Shown one piece after another: positions 35,079-42,934 of a stretch of 64,000 nt of DNA (its first letter is position 1; every line of letters begins with the position of its first letter). Source of the stretch: Marinobacter confluentis (GTDB lineage: Bacteria; Pseudomonadota; Gammaproteobacteria; Pseudomonadales; Oleiphilaceae). The position numbers and the translations under genes are program-made. The notes beneath the pieces were generated by a model, which was not told the DNA's origin, searched no databases, and saw only the letters and a list, made by a program, of their open reading frames with translations. Location of the stretch: positions 620,001-684,000 of the forward strand of contig NZ_SRPF01000002.1 in assembly GCF_004785685.1 (NCBI RefSeq), read 5' to 3'.

Positions 35079-36314
35079 ATGAGCGGAAAGAAAGTTGTCT
35101 TGCTCGGCGACGTTGGTACAGACCATAACGGATTTCCACCAACCCCGGTGACGGCCGGCTCGCCTGATGTACTGATTGATGGTAAGCCCGTTGCCCGTGT
35201 CGGAGACCCCCTCGCCCCTCACTCCAAACCCAAACATCCACCACATCCCCGTGCCATAGCCGCCGGTTCTTCAACCGTTCTAATCAATGGTATTCCAGCT
35301 GCCGTGACTGGCGGAGCGATTTCCTGCGGAGGCGTCACTATTGGAAGTGGTAGCGTTGTGATTGGTGACAGCCATTCGCCTGCGTCTTTTTCTGGGATTT
35401 CTCCTGCGCCAGTGCGCCCACGGCTAGCTGGTATGCAAAAAAACTCCGCTGCAAATCAAGCAAGCTTGTCACAGACCGGAGATGACTCAGCTCTAACTCC
35501 CGGCTCAACAAGTACAACGAGTTCTGGCCAGGAAGGCCACGTGGCATCCCCCTTAGTGCACGAGAATTCGAGCGGCCAGGTGAACAGCGACGCGACTCCC
35601 GAGCACACGGGGCCAACGGAAGAAAGCTCGGATCAGGAGATCTTTGAACATGCAATACGTGCCCTAGAAGCGGAAATTGCAAATATCGGAACCCACGCCA
35701 CGATAGACGGACAAGCTCGGCAGGCCTACGCACGTCAAATACGGCTAATGGCGGAAGAGCTGCGTGCCGAAGCAAGGTCAGGACGCATTACCTGGAAACA
35801 GGCTGCTGGGCAGGCAGAAGAAGCCCGCAACCTCATCATGGATATGATACGGGGGAGGAGTACGCCAGTCGGCCGTGCACTGGCACAGCAGATCAAAAGT
35901 GAAGGCAAAACACTCAATGAGCTGGTTGGGCGCAAGACACAACAACTGTTTGGTCGTGGCGCCAACTTCCAGTCTTTGACGAACTCACAGCAACAGGCTG
36001 TGTACGGAGCCATCGTCGAGTCTGCCGGCAAATCCAACCCGAAAGTATCAGCGACGATGCAGAGGCTTTCCAACGCTGGAAAGGGCCTGATCGTTCTTTC
36101 TCTCGGGCTATCGATTTACCGCATCGCAAATGCTGAGGACAAGGTTGACGCCGCCACCCAGGAAGCAGCGATTACTGGAGCTGGAATCGGGGGCGGGATG
36201 GCCGGTGGTGCTATAGCGGGACTGGCCTGTGGACCGGGTGCGCCTGTGTGCGTTGGAGTCGGCGCATTTGTAGGTGGCGCTCTGGCAGCCTTCGGCGTCA
36301 GTTTTTTCTGGTAG
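35079..36314 (+). CDS. PAAR-domain type VI secretion effector
   Basis: 411 aa. Residues 1-95 form a PAAR spike-tip domain (PPTPVTAGSPDVLIDGKPVA, then SSTVLINGIPAAVTGG and GSGSVVIGDSHSP). A low-complexity Ser/Thr linker follows (about 115-185), then a helical region. The last 70 residues have Gly-rich hydrophobic segments (AITGAGIGGGMAGGAIAGLA, then VGVGAFVGGALAAFGV). A membrane-acting antibacterial effector is likely. The putative immunity gene starts 10 bp later. Confidence 0.78.
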   Translation: MSGKKVVLLGDVGTDHNGFPPTPVTAGSPDVLIDGKPVARVGDPLAPHSKPKHPPHPRAIAAGSSTVLINGIPAAVTGGAISCGGVTIGSGSVVIGDSHSPASFSGISPAPVRPRLAGMQKNSAANQASLSQTGDDSALTPGSTSTTSSGQEGHVASPLVHENSSGQVNSDATPEHTGPTEESSDQEIFEHAIRALEAEIANIGTHATIDGQARQAYARQIRLMAEELRAEARSGRITWKQAAGQAEEARNLIMDMIRGRSTPVGRALAQQIKSEGKTLNELVGRKTQQLFGRGANFQSLTNSQQQAVYGAIVESAGKSNPKVSATMQRLSNAGKGLIVLSLGLSIYRIANAEDKVDAATQEAAITGAGIGGGMAGGAIAGLACGPGAPVCVGVGAFVGGALAAFGVSFFW

Positions 36315-36324
36315 GGTTCAATAC

Positions 36325-36780
36325 ATGCAGCAACGTATCCGGGAAGACGCCAGCCTGACCCTGGCAAAGGAAGGCAACGACCAAGAACTCGCAACGAGCT
36401 TCGTAACCATTGCGGGCAAGACCTCAGAGGAACCGCTGGAGGGAACCGTTCTCGAAGCTTGTGTACAGCTTGGCAACCAGTACCTTCTATTTCTGACCGA
36501 CGACATCCCGTTCGAAGACTCACTCCATATCCACTTGTTGGATGAAGACCTCGAGAGAGTTGATACTGCGACACTCGGCGCCCCCTATACAACCGGGCAC
36601 TTTCGCAACCTGAACTGTGTGGGTTCCGCCGGAATCACTTTTGAGTTTTTCGGGGATTGTGTTTGGGAGATCTCCGTGTCACCGAAAAAGCGGCTGCGGC
36701 TTCCCTTTATTTCTGGCCCGAGAGGTGTTTCCTGGCAGAAGGGGTGGTTTCACGTCCTAGCACTAAGATCCAGAAAATAG
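36325..36780 (+). CDS. Candidate immunity protein for the PAAR effector
   Basis: 151 aa from the ATG at 36325, chosen because the longer frame overlaps the effector end. No signal peptide; beta-rich with LEACVQLGNQYLLFLTDDIP and NLNCVGSAGITFEFFGDCVW. Position directly after a PAAR effector defines the proposed role. The TAG stop is contributed by the 24-bp repeat, and a decayed copy of this gene lies at 26848. Confidence 0.6.
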   Translation: MQQRIREDASLTLAKEGNDQELATSFVTIAGKTSEEPLEGTVLEACVQLGNQYLLFLTDDIPFEDSLHIHLLDEDLERVDTATLGAPYTTGHFRNLNCVGSAGITFEFFGDCVWEISVSPKKRLRLPFISGPRGVSWQKGWFHVLALRSRK

Positions 36781-36796
36781 ATCTGTCCCCGTTTTA
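36773..36796 (+). repeat. 24-bp dispersed repeat, copy 9
   Basis: Differs from consensus at 2 positions. Bases 36778-36780 (TAG) are the stop codon of the immunity gene. Confidence 0.85.
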
Positions 36797-36823
36797 ACGC
36801 TACCCCGCTGCCTGCAGATGCTT

Positions 36824-37381
36824 TTAAAAGGGGGAACGGGCATCCATCAGCCGCTCCACATTCCTCAACTCCAACGCCATCACAATACCGCTGCCGAATT
36901 CAGGGTGGTTTACTTCCGGTAAATGAACGACGTATCCCAGCCGGTGAAAGAACTTCACCATCTTTGGGTCGCAATCAATGAAATTGTATCTGACGCCGTC
37001 ACTCAACCCTTTCAGGTAGGTTGCGAGCGCAAGCTGAAAGGCAGCGGAGCTGTTTCTGAAGCCTTTTTGGACAACCAGCTTGGTGGTGACCGACGCGTGC
37101 TCTTTATAGGACTTTGCGAAGCGACTCATTTTATACAGCGAAGGATAGTATTCGAGATTATTGCTTTTCGTGTAATTGCTGAGGCAGGTACCGATGACCA
37201 GACCGTTCCTGAACACGGCAAATAAATCGCCTGATTCATCCAATGGATCAGGCAGCGTCCCTGTCACATGACAGGCGTGCTTTTGTGGATAGCCAAGCTC
37301 TGTCACGTAGACGTCATATCGTAGTCGATAAACGGATTTAATCTCTTCCGGACTGAGGTCGTACTTAATTTCCGATACCAC
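36824..37381 (-). CDS. FeeM/LuxI-fold acyltransferase-like protein
   Basis: 185 aa. LRYDVYVTELGYPQ (about 19-32), GDLFAVFRNGLVIGTCLSNY and MSRFAKSY match the arrangement of N-acyl amino acid synthases and the wider GNAT/autoinducer-synthase fold; FNFIDCDPKMVKFFHRLGY-like sequence near residue 130 is typical of GNAT C-termini. The product could be an N-acyl amino acid or lactone signal, or an ordinary acetyl transfer. No LuxR-type gene is adjacent. Confidence 0.65.
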   Translation of the reverse strand: MVSEIKYDLSPEEIKSVYRLRYDVYVTELGYPQKHACHVTGTLPDPLDESGDLFAVFRNGLVIGTCLSNYTKSNNLEYYPSLYKMSRFAKSYKEHASVTTKLVVQKGFRNSSAAFQLALATYLKGLSDGVRYNFIDCDPKMVKFFHRLGYVVHLPEVNHPEFGSGIVMALELRNVERLMDARSPF

Positions 37382-37578
37382 CGGTCACTATCCCCACACA
37401 GGTTGCATGCAATCCATCCTCACCCCCTCCAAGCCAGGACCATCGGGGTCCGCCAGACTCCGGTTATATGTGGGCCCGAATATTTTACATTTCCTTGCCG
37501 AATCCCCGAGCATAACCGAAATTTAATGCTAGCCTTAATTAGCAACCTAAATCCAATAAAAACAAGGAACGTTTCGCC

Positions 37579-38922
37579 ATGTCTCGTCCCGACTACCTGA
37601 TTGGCGGAGAACCTGCCCGACTCATCCCCATCACCCCAGACAGCACAAGAGAACTGAAATCCGTCTCCGTCATCATGGCAGGCCTGCGCTCCGTACTTGA
37701 GCTGCGCCAGTCTCTGCTGAAATCTCTGGGCGTGCGTGTTGGTACTAGCGCAAAACTGGAAGCGTGGACAGAGGTGGTCTTCCAGAATGAAGACAAGAAA
37801 GCCGTCAAAAACAAAGACCGACCAGACGGTCTGCTCGTCCTCAGCACCGGCAGGCGTGAGTGGCGGGCGCTGATAGAGGCCAAAGTTGGCAATGACACGG
37901 TTGGGGAGGAACAGGTATCCCGTTACCTCCAGCAGGCAAAAAACCACAAACTGGATGCTGTGATCACCATCACCAACCAGTTTGCAGCACTTCCAACGCA
38001 TCACCCCGTGAAGCTCTCAAAGAACGCCACCAAGTCAGTATCCCTCTTCCACTGGTCATGGGCATTCATCCGTACCCAGTGCCAGCTCCTGCTCAAGAAC
38101 GATGGCGTGGAGGATGAGGACCAGGTATTTATCCTCAGTGAAATACTGCGCTACCTGGAAAGCGACCGCTCAGGCATCAGCCATTTCGACCAGATGAACG
38201 CCGAATGGAAAGACGTCGTCAACAAAGTGAAGAGCAATGCCACACTCGCGAAAACCAGCGACGAGGTACAGAACACCATCGCCGCCTGGCATCAGGAACA
38301 ACGGGACCTGTGCCTTATCATGTCCCGCCTCACAGGCAGCGATGTTTCCCTGAAACTGAAAAACGATCACCGCCTCGATGCCGCAAAGCGCGTGAAGGAC
38401 GACGCCGATGCCTTCTGCAAAGCACCGACGCTGAATTGCGCACTCCACATCATCAACGCAGCGGCGGACCTGGAAATAACGGCAGACCTTCAGCGGAGAA
38501 TGATCTATTGCTCAATGCGCCTCACGGCACCCAAAGACAAGCAGAGCACCAAAGCCAGGGTTAATTGGCTACTGCGCCAGCTGAAGAAGACAGCACCGGG
38601 CGGGTTCTTCATTCGCGCTACCAGACCGGGTAAGGCTGAAACCACCTATCAAGCACTGAAGGACTTGCGGGATTCGCCGGAATTGCTGGAATCTGATACG
38701 TCCAATACTGCTGCGACAACGTTGGAGATTGTCTTTGAAGTCGACCTGGCCGGGAAGTTCAGTGGGCGGAAGGTGTTTGTTGAGGAGTTGGAAAAAGCAG
38801 TGCCTCATTTTTATCAGGAGGCTGGGCAGTTGCTGAAAGCTTGGACACCGCCACCTCCGAAAATCTCGAAAACTGAAAGTGAGCCAAAATCCCGAGGTGA
38901 GGAATTAACGCTCGGAAAATAG
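37579..38922 (+). CDS. PD-(D/E)XK-nuclease-like protein of unknown function
   Basis: 447 aa. Residues about 80-105 read RPDGLLVLSTGRREWRALIE then AKVGND: Asp82 and Glu-Ala-Lys near 99-101 fit the PD-(D/E)XK active-site pattern. The rest is helical with a C-terminal beta segment and a charged tail. The last codons GK and the TAG stop come from the 24-bp repeat at 38915. It may be a nuclease in defence or stress; no partner is visible. Confidence 0.55.
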   Translation: MSRPDYLIGGEPARLIPITPDSTRELKSVSVIMAGLRSVLELRQSLLKSLGVRVGTSAKLEAWTEVVFQNEDKKAVKNKDRPDGLLVLSTGRREWRALIEAKVGNDTVGEEQVSRYLQQAKNHKLDAVITITNQFAALPTHHPVKLSKNATKSVSLFHWSWAFIRTQCQLLLKNDGVEDEDQVFILSEILRYLESDRSGISHFDQMNAEWKDVVNKVKSNATLAKTSDEVQNTIAAWHQEQRDLCLIMSRLTGSDVSLKLKNDHRLDAAKRVKDDADAFCKAPTLNCALHIINAAADLEITADLQRRMIYCSMRLTAPKDKQSTKARVNWLLRQLKKTAPGGFFIRATRPGKAETTYQALKDLRDSPELLESDTSNTAATTLEIVFEVDLAGKFSGRKVFVEELEKAVPHFYQEAGQLLKAWTPPPPKISKTESEPKSRGEELTLGK

Positions 38923-38938
38923 ATCTGTCCCGGTTTTC
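38915..38938 (+). repeat. 24-bp dispersed repeat, copy 10
   Basis: Exact consensus copy. It contains the TAG stop of the PD-(D/E)XK-like gene (38920-38922) and is followed without a gap by MFS fragment 2. Confidence 0.88.
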
Positions 38939-39335
38939 CTGGGTCACTTCCTCCAGGGCACACTGCCCCTCAGGCTGCGCCTTCCTCTGGGCTGCGTTTC
39001 CCTGATACTCGGTGTGATTCCGATAGCGCTGGGCATCTACACCCAGTCCCTCGCCCTGTTCGTCGTGGGTGCTGTGGTTGCCGGTATCGGCCAGGACATC
39101 TCATTCCGCGCCGGCACGGGCGCCATCGCCGCAGCCAGCCCTGCGGGGGAGAAGGCAGCGGTGACGTCCACGTTCTTTGTCGTGGCCTATATCGCTATCT
39201 CGGTGCCGGTGATCGGCCTGGGATTGATGGCGAGCGTGACCAGCCTGAATACGACCGGGATCACCTTCGCCGCTGTGATGGGATCACTGGCGGCGCTGGC
39301 TTTGGTACTGCTGATTTGGCGGGAACGGGCAGGGG
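38939..39335 (+). pseudogene. MFS transporter fragment 2 (3' third)
   Basis: It matches the MFS gene continuously from about 23916 to its end and is flanked exactly by repeats 10 and 11. The frame stays open to a TAG inside repeat 11 at 39341-39343. It shares base changes with fragment 1 that are absent from the full gene (for example TTTGGTACTGCTGATT), so the two fragments derive from a common copy. Confidence 0.88.
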
Positions 39336-39359
39336 TAAAATAGATCTGTCGCGGTTCTC
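39336..39359 (+). repeat. 24-bp dispersed repeat, copy 11
   Basis: Matches 21 of 24 consensus positions, with the GTCGCGGTTCTC variant shared with copy 3. It contains the in-frame stop of MFS fragment 2 and precedes the XRE-ImmA promoter. Confidence 0.8.
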
Positions 39360-39368
39360 GTTTTCGCG

Positions 39369-39418
39369 TTGCTATGTTTATTTTTTCACCCTACAATGTA
39401 GGTTGAAAAAGTAAACAT
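39369..39418 (+). promoter_or_regulatory. Sigma70-like promoter inside a 45-bp palindrome
   Basis: TTGCTA (39369) and TACAAT (39392), spaced 17 bp, form a good promoter 37 bp before the start of the 39434 gene. 39374-39418 is a near-perfect 45-bp palindrome (outer arms ATGTTTA and TAAACAT, inner CTACA and TGTAG) with three mismatched pairs or a central base. An operator of this size fits autorepression by the downstream XRE protein. Confidence 0.7.
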
Positions 39419-39433
39419 CGCGAGGCGTATCCC

Positions 39434-40078
39434 ATGGAGAATCAGCAGCAATCAACTATCGTTGACGACGAAATCAGCGTCAAGCAAGATCTTGCCGCAA
39501 TTGGCCTATCAACAGAGCTGATTAGGAAAATCGCTTTTGCAGCCGCTGCGGGAAGAGCCGAAAGCTTGAGAGTTGATCCTGTAAGTGCTCCAGGACAGCT
39601 TGCGTACATCCATGGGGTACGAGAACTCCGATTAGGCTTGGAGCGAGAAGGTTGGAAAATCAATAGAGATGGAAATGTTGAAGCCACTGTCAACTATGAT
39701 CTTGGGATCCAGCTCTTCTTTCAAAACGTTGATAGAGCCTGCAGTAAACGGAACCCGCAGGCGATTTCCAGGAAGGGCAAAGCATCTCGTGATCTCGTAG
39801 CAGCAGGTCAAACCGACATGTTTACTGAGCTATCACATGATGTAGGCGAAAACGTACACGGGGCTGTTCCAACAGTTTGGATCGTCTGCGTATCATCAGA
39901 TGGCCGGTCAGTGAGAGCAGAAGTCTCTCGCCCTAAACGGTTTGAAGGCTCCCAGTTTGAAGATTTTCACCATCGTATATTTGTCTTGGACGAAAGCTTT
40001 GAGCCTGGATTCGAACCAAGTGTCCGCGATTCAGATACCTTCGATGACTTCGACGTTAAGATTTCGAGAAAGCTTTAA
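39434..40078 (+). CDS. Unknown protein paired with an XRE-ImmA/IrrE gene
   Basis: 214 aa. N-terminal helical region (LAAIGLSTELIRKIAFAAAA), a middle beta segment with YDLGIQLFFQNVDRACSKRN and a C-terminal strand-rich part with VPTVWIVCVSSDGRSVRAEV. No family recognised. It ends 3 bp before the XRE-ImmA gene and shares its palindromic promoter, so it may be the effector of a toxin-antitoxin-like or phage-responsive pair. Confidence 0.6.
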   Translation: MENQQQSTIVDDEISVKQDLAAIGLSTELIRKIAFAAAAGRAESLRVDPVSAPGQLAYIHGVRELRLGLEREGWKINRDGNVEATVNYDLGIQLFFQNVDRACSKRNPQAISRKGKASRDLVAAGQTDMFTELSHDVGENVHGAVPTVWIVCVSSDGRSVRAEVSRPKRFEGSQFEDFHHRIFVLDESFEPGFEPSVRDSDTFDDFDVKISRKL

Positions 40079-40081
40079 AAA

Positions 40082-41155
40082 ATGTTCAATCCAACGCGCT
40101 TATCAACAGCCAGAAAACGCCGGCAGTTGACAAAAAAACGTCTAGCGGAAAGCGCCGGAATATCCCAACTTACCCTGACTCGGATTGAATCAGGACAAAC
40201 AGCCGATCCCGGCGACGAAACCGTTAGTGCTTTGGCAAAAGCGCTCTCGTATCCGGTAAGCTTTTTTTACCAGGAAGACTGTGAGGAACTGCCAGTAGAA
40301 GCAGTCAGCTTTCGAAGTTTGTCCTCACTCACTGCAAGACAGCGAGACGCGGCTTTATCTGCCGGAGCTATCGCTCACCTGCTTGATGACTGGATTACCG
40401 ACCGGTTTAACCTGCCGGAGCCAGACCTTCTCGATCTGAGGAATGAAGATCCAGAATCTGCTGCAATAGCGCTGAGACGTCATTGGGGAATTGGCTCCAA
40501 ACCAGTACCTCACCTGCTAAAGCTACTGGAAGCGAAAGGAATACGTGTTTTCTCTTTAGCCGAAAGTAACAAGAACGTGGATGCATTTTCTTGCTGGAGA
40601 AATGGAGTCCCCTACGTATTCCTAAATACTTTTAAGTCAGCTGAAAGAAGCCGGTTCGATGCTGCTCACGAACTTGGCCATTTAGTTCTGCATCTTCATG
40701 GAGGGACAAGTGGTCGAGAAGTAGAGCGAGAAGCTGACCAATTCGCATCAGCATTTCTGGTACCTAGGGACGATTTCATCGCAAATGTCCCAATGGTCCA
40801 TTCATTGCAACAATTAATGGCCTGCAAGCACCGATGGGGTGTGTCTCTCGCAGCCATCACACGAACCGCCTACGATGTCGGGAGCCTCTCAGAGTGGCAT
40901 TACCGAGAACTCTGTAAGCAGATTAGCTATCGAGGATTTCGTAAGAACGAGCCAGAGCCGATGAGACGTGAAGAGTCGGTACTATGGAAAAAGGTCTTTG
41001 GTCAGTTGTGGAAGGAACGCCTCACCAAGGACCACATTGCTGCAGAACTAGGGATTCCAGTTGATGAAATATCAGCTTTAATTGAAGGCATTCTTGGTGG
41101 AGATCACGAGAAGGTGAGAACGGTTAGTTCTGGAGCAAAGCTGAGAGCGGTCTAG
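40082..41155 (+). CDS. XRE helix-turn-helix regulator with ImmA/IrrE metallopeptidase domain
   Basis: 357 aa. Helix-turn-helix at residues 10-60 (RLAESAGISQLTLTRIESGQ). The ImmA/IrrE zinc peptidase carries HELGH at 196-200 within RFDAAHELGHLVLHLHG and a third acidic ligand region EREADQFASAFLVP. Such proteins cleave or sense repressors during stress; paired with an upstream ORF they often form toxin-antitoxin-like modules. It is probably the repressor of the palindrome at 39374. Confidence 0.85.
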   Translation: MFNPTRLSTARKRRQLTKKRLAESAGISQLTLTRIESGQTADPGDETVSALAKALSYPVSFFYQEDCEELPVEAVSFRSLSSLTARQRDAALSAGAIAHLLDDWITDRFNLPEPDLLDLRNEDPESAAIALRRHWGIGSKPVPHLLKLLEAKGIRVFSLAESNKNVDAFSCWRNGVPYVFLNTFKSAERSRFDAAHELGHLVLHLHGGTSGREVEREADQFASAFLVPRDDFIANVPMVHSLQQLMACKHRWGVSLAAITRTAYDVGSLSEWHYRELCKQISYRGFRKNEPEPMRREESVLWKKVFGQLWKERLTKDHIAAELGIPVDEISALIEGILGGDHEKVRTVSSGAKLRAV

Positions 41156-41244
41156 GCCGATAAAAAACCAGAGTTGGCCAGAGCCATGGGCTTTATCCAG
41201 AGTACAGACCTCCTCGATTTTGCTAGTGATATGCATCTGGTTAG

Positions 41245-41296
41245 CGCCTGAGCGTGCCGGCGGAGGTGCGCGGTGTATTTGTACCCGCCGCCATCC
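41245..41296 (+). pseudogene. MFS transporter fragment 3
   Basis: About 50 bp resembles 23729-23779 of the MFS gene (GCCTGAGCGTGCCGG and GTGTATTTGTACCCGCC match with scattered changes). It joins directly to a remnant of an unrelated binding-protein gene and no 24-bp repeat copy is at its edges. Confidence 0.7.
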
Positions 41297-41482
41297 GTGA
41301 GGCCCAACCGACCACGCGTCTATTTTGAAAAATGGGGCGACCCCATGATCACCGGAATCGGCTGGGTGTCCGAGCTGATCGGTATTGCCGGCGGCGGGAA
41401 TATCTTTCCAAAAAAGGCCGCAGAACCTAGCGTCAGGGAACACATTTTAGAGAACCCTGATACCAAAGCAGATCATATGTAA
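41297..41482 (+). pseudogene. Fragment of a cobalamin ABC binding protein (BtuF-like)
   Basis: The frame reads RPRVYFEKWGDPMITGIGWV then SELIGIAGGGNIFPKKAAEP, the middle of cobalamin/iron-class binding proteins whose usual form is RPRVYFEEWDEPMI. Only about 55 residues remain, with no start. It marks the left edge of the AT-rich insert. Confidence 0.65.
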
Positions 41483-41488
41483 TGATAA

Positions 41489-42322
41489 TCACTCGATCTT
41501 TTGAACAGAGTTTGCCAGTCTTTTCTCATTTCCGAAAGGAGTGGTGTAAAACCTCTGTTCAATCCCATATAGCAAGAACTTCAACTCTTCATCTTTCGAA
41601 ATCTGAAACTGACGAGATTCATCGTCAAACTTTAATTTTCCATGACAATAACGTTCGACGTATGAAAGCATATTCTCCCTATCGCCATCTGACATCTTTG
41701 CCAGGGTATTCATCGCCAGTGCCAACCGCTTCCTATTCGGCTTAGACACTTTTTCTACTGAATAATCACCATCTAATTTTAGAAATGACTCATTCAAGAA
41801 CTCGCTAACCTCGTCGTCGGTAGCTACTTTATAAAGAGTGTCAATGCCACGAAATATACTCGATATTGTTGCGAGGCTTTTAAAAAAAATAGTATCCTGA
41901 TCTTTGAAATAAATGGCATCTGGAACCGCATTAACCGTTAAACGGTTCTGGTTTTTCTCAATTTTCGCAACCTCTCCGAAAACAATCATTTTCTTTTGAA
42001 CGAAAAGCGAGGGTGTGACCTTCTGAAAATAGTAATTCTCGTCTTGAATCGAGACAAGAAATGCTAGCTTTTTGAAACTATCTGAATCAAGATCGTTATA
42101 TTCCTTAGAATCAAAGTCACCCTTAAGAAAATCCAAACAATAGCTTTTCCCACTGAAATTTTCTATCTTAAAGAACGAATCCTCGTCAAGATTGTGATCC
42201 GGCGAATAATCTACACCTTGAATCCTATCAAAATAAAACGAATCAAATATAGAGCAGCCTGAAAGCAACTTAAAATACGATTTTTTCGCCTTACCTTTCA
42301 CCTTTCCCAATAGGTAGTCCAT
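41489..42322 (-). CDS. Unknown protein in the AT-rich insert
   Basis: 277 aa, Lys/Phe/Asp-rich with AT-rich codons unlike the surroundings, suggesting recent transfer. No recognised domain; strand-rich start (KSYFKLLSGCSIFDSFYFDR) and a helical C-terminal half (ALAMNTLAKMSDGDRENMLS). It overlaps the upstream membrane-protein gene by 25 bp, so the two are a pair. It may belong with the kinase/synthetase operon 65 bp further upstream. Confidence 0.55.
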   Translation of the reverse strand: MDYLLGKVKGKAKKSYFKLLSGCSIFDSFYFDRIQGVDYSPDHNLDEDSFFKIENFSGKSYCLDFLKGDFDSKEYNDLDSDSFKKLAFLVSIQDENYYFQKVTPSLFVQKKMIVFGEVAKIEKNQNRLTVNAVPDAIYFKDQDTIFFKSLATISSIFRGIDTLYKVATDDEVSEFLNESFLKLDGDYSVEKVSKPNRKRLALAMNTLAKMSDGDRENMLSYVERYCHGKLKFDDESRQFQISKDEELKFLLYGIEQRFYTTPFGNEKRLANSVQKIE

Positions 42323-42870
42323 AAACTTCCTCTTTCGATAAAAGTGTAATCATTTATTCTAAATGCTCTCGCTATACATACTTCTGATGGATTCTTGTAT
42401 CTCTCTCTGCTTATGAGAAATACGCATAATCCAGACGACGTTCTTATATTATAAAAATTGTAGCCAAACACCAAAAACAGTGGATTAAAATACAAAGCCT
42501 GAGATAGAAAAGTAAAAACAAACAAGATTGAATAAACGAAAACCAACGACTGCCAGTCACTGACACTTAAAGCGACAAAGAAATAACCAAGATAGCTAGG
42601 CAGAAAGCTATTGTTTGCATATTCAACGTTTGAGACCTCTCCCCTCTTGAATTCGTCACTTCCAAGCTTTGCGCTCAGACCTATACTCAAGGCAGTAAGC
42701 AAAAGAGGAACAGCTGAATAAATTACATATGAAAACCAAACTGAAGAACCAAGACCAAAAAAGTTGAACCTGATTGAGCATTCAAGGGGACAGTCATTTT
42801 GAACTAAAAACACAACAATCAACAGTGACGTTGCATTAAATGTAAGAAGAAGTCGAAAAATAATATTCAT
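42298..42870 (-). CDS. Four-span membrane protein in the AT-rich insert
   Basis: 190 aa with about four hydrophobic segments (LLLTFNATSLLIVVFLV, VWFSYVIYSAVPLLLTALSI, FVYSILFVFTFLSQALYF and neighbours). The cytoplasmic tail is basic. Unknown family. It is translationally coupled to the gene at 41489 and may anchor that protein at the membrane. Confidence 0.55.
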   Translation of the reverse strand: MNIIFRLLLTFNATSLLIVVFLVQNDCPLECSIRFNFFGLGSSVWFSYVIYSAVPLLLTALSIGLSAKLGSDEFKRGEVSNVEYANNSFLPSYLGYFFVALSVSDWQSLVFVYSILFVFTFLSQALYFNPLFLVFGYNFYNIRTSSGLCVFLISRERYKNPSEVCIARAFRINDYTFIERGSLWTTYWER

Positions 42871-42934
42871 GTGACATCCATGTGGCGGGCATAGGAAGGC
42901 TGACCTTTACTGCCTAAAACCAAACCGTAAGCAT

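Noticed and set aside
26968..39359. Integron cassette array
   Set aside because: The repeat has no GTTRRRY core, is only 24 bp with 5-bp complementary ends, genes lie on both strands and no integrase gene is present.
26968..39359. CRISPR array
   Set aside because: Spacing between copies ranges from about 0.35 to 2.5 kb and the intervals contain genes.
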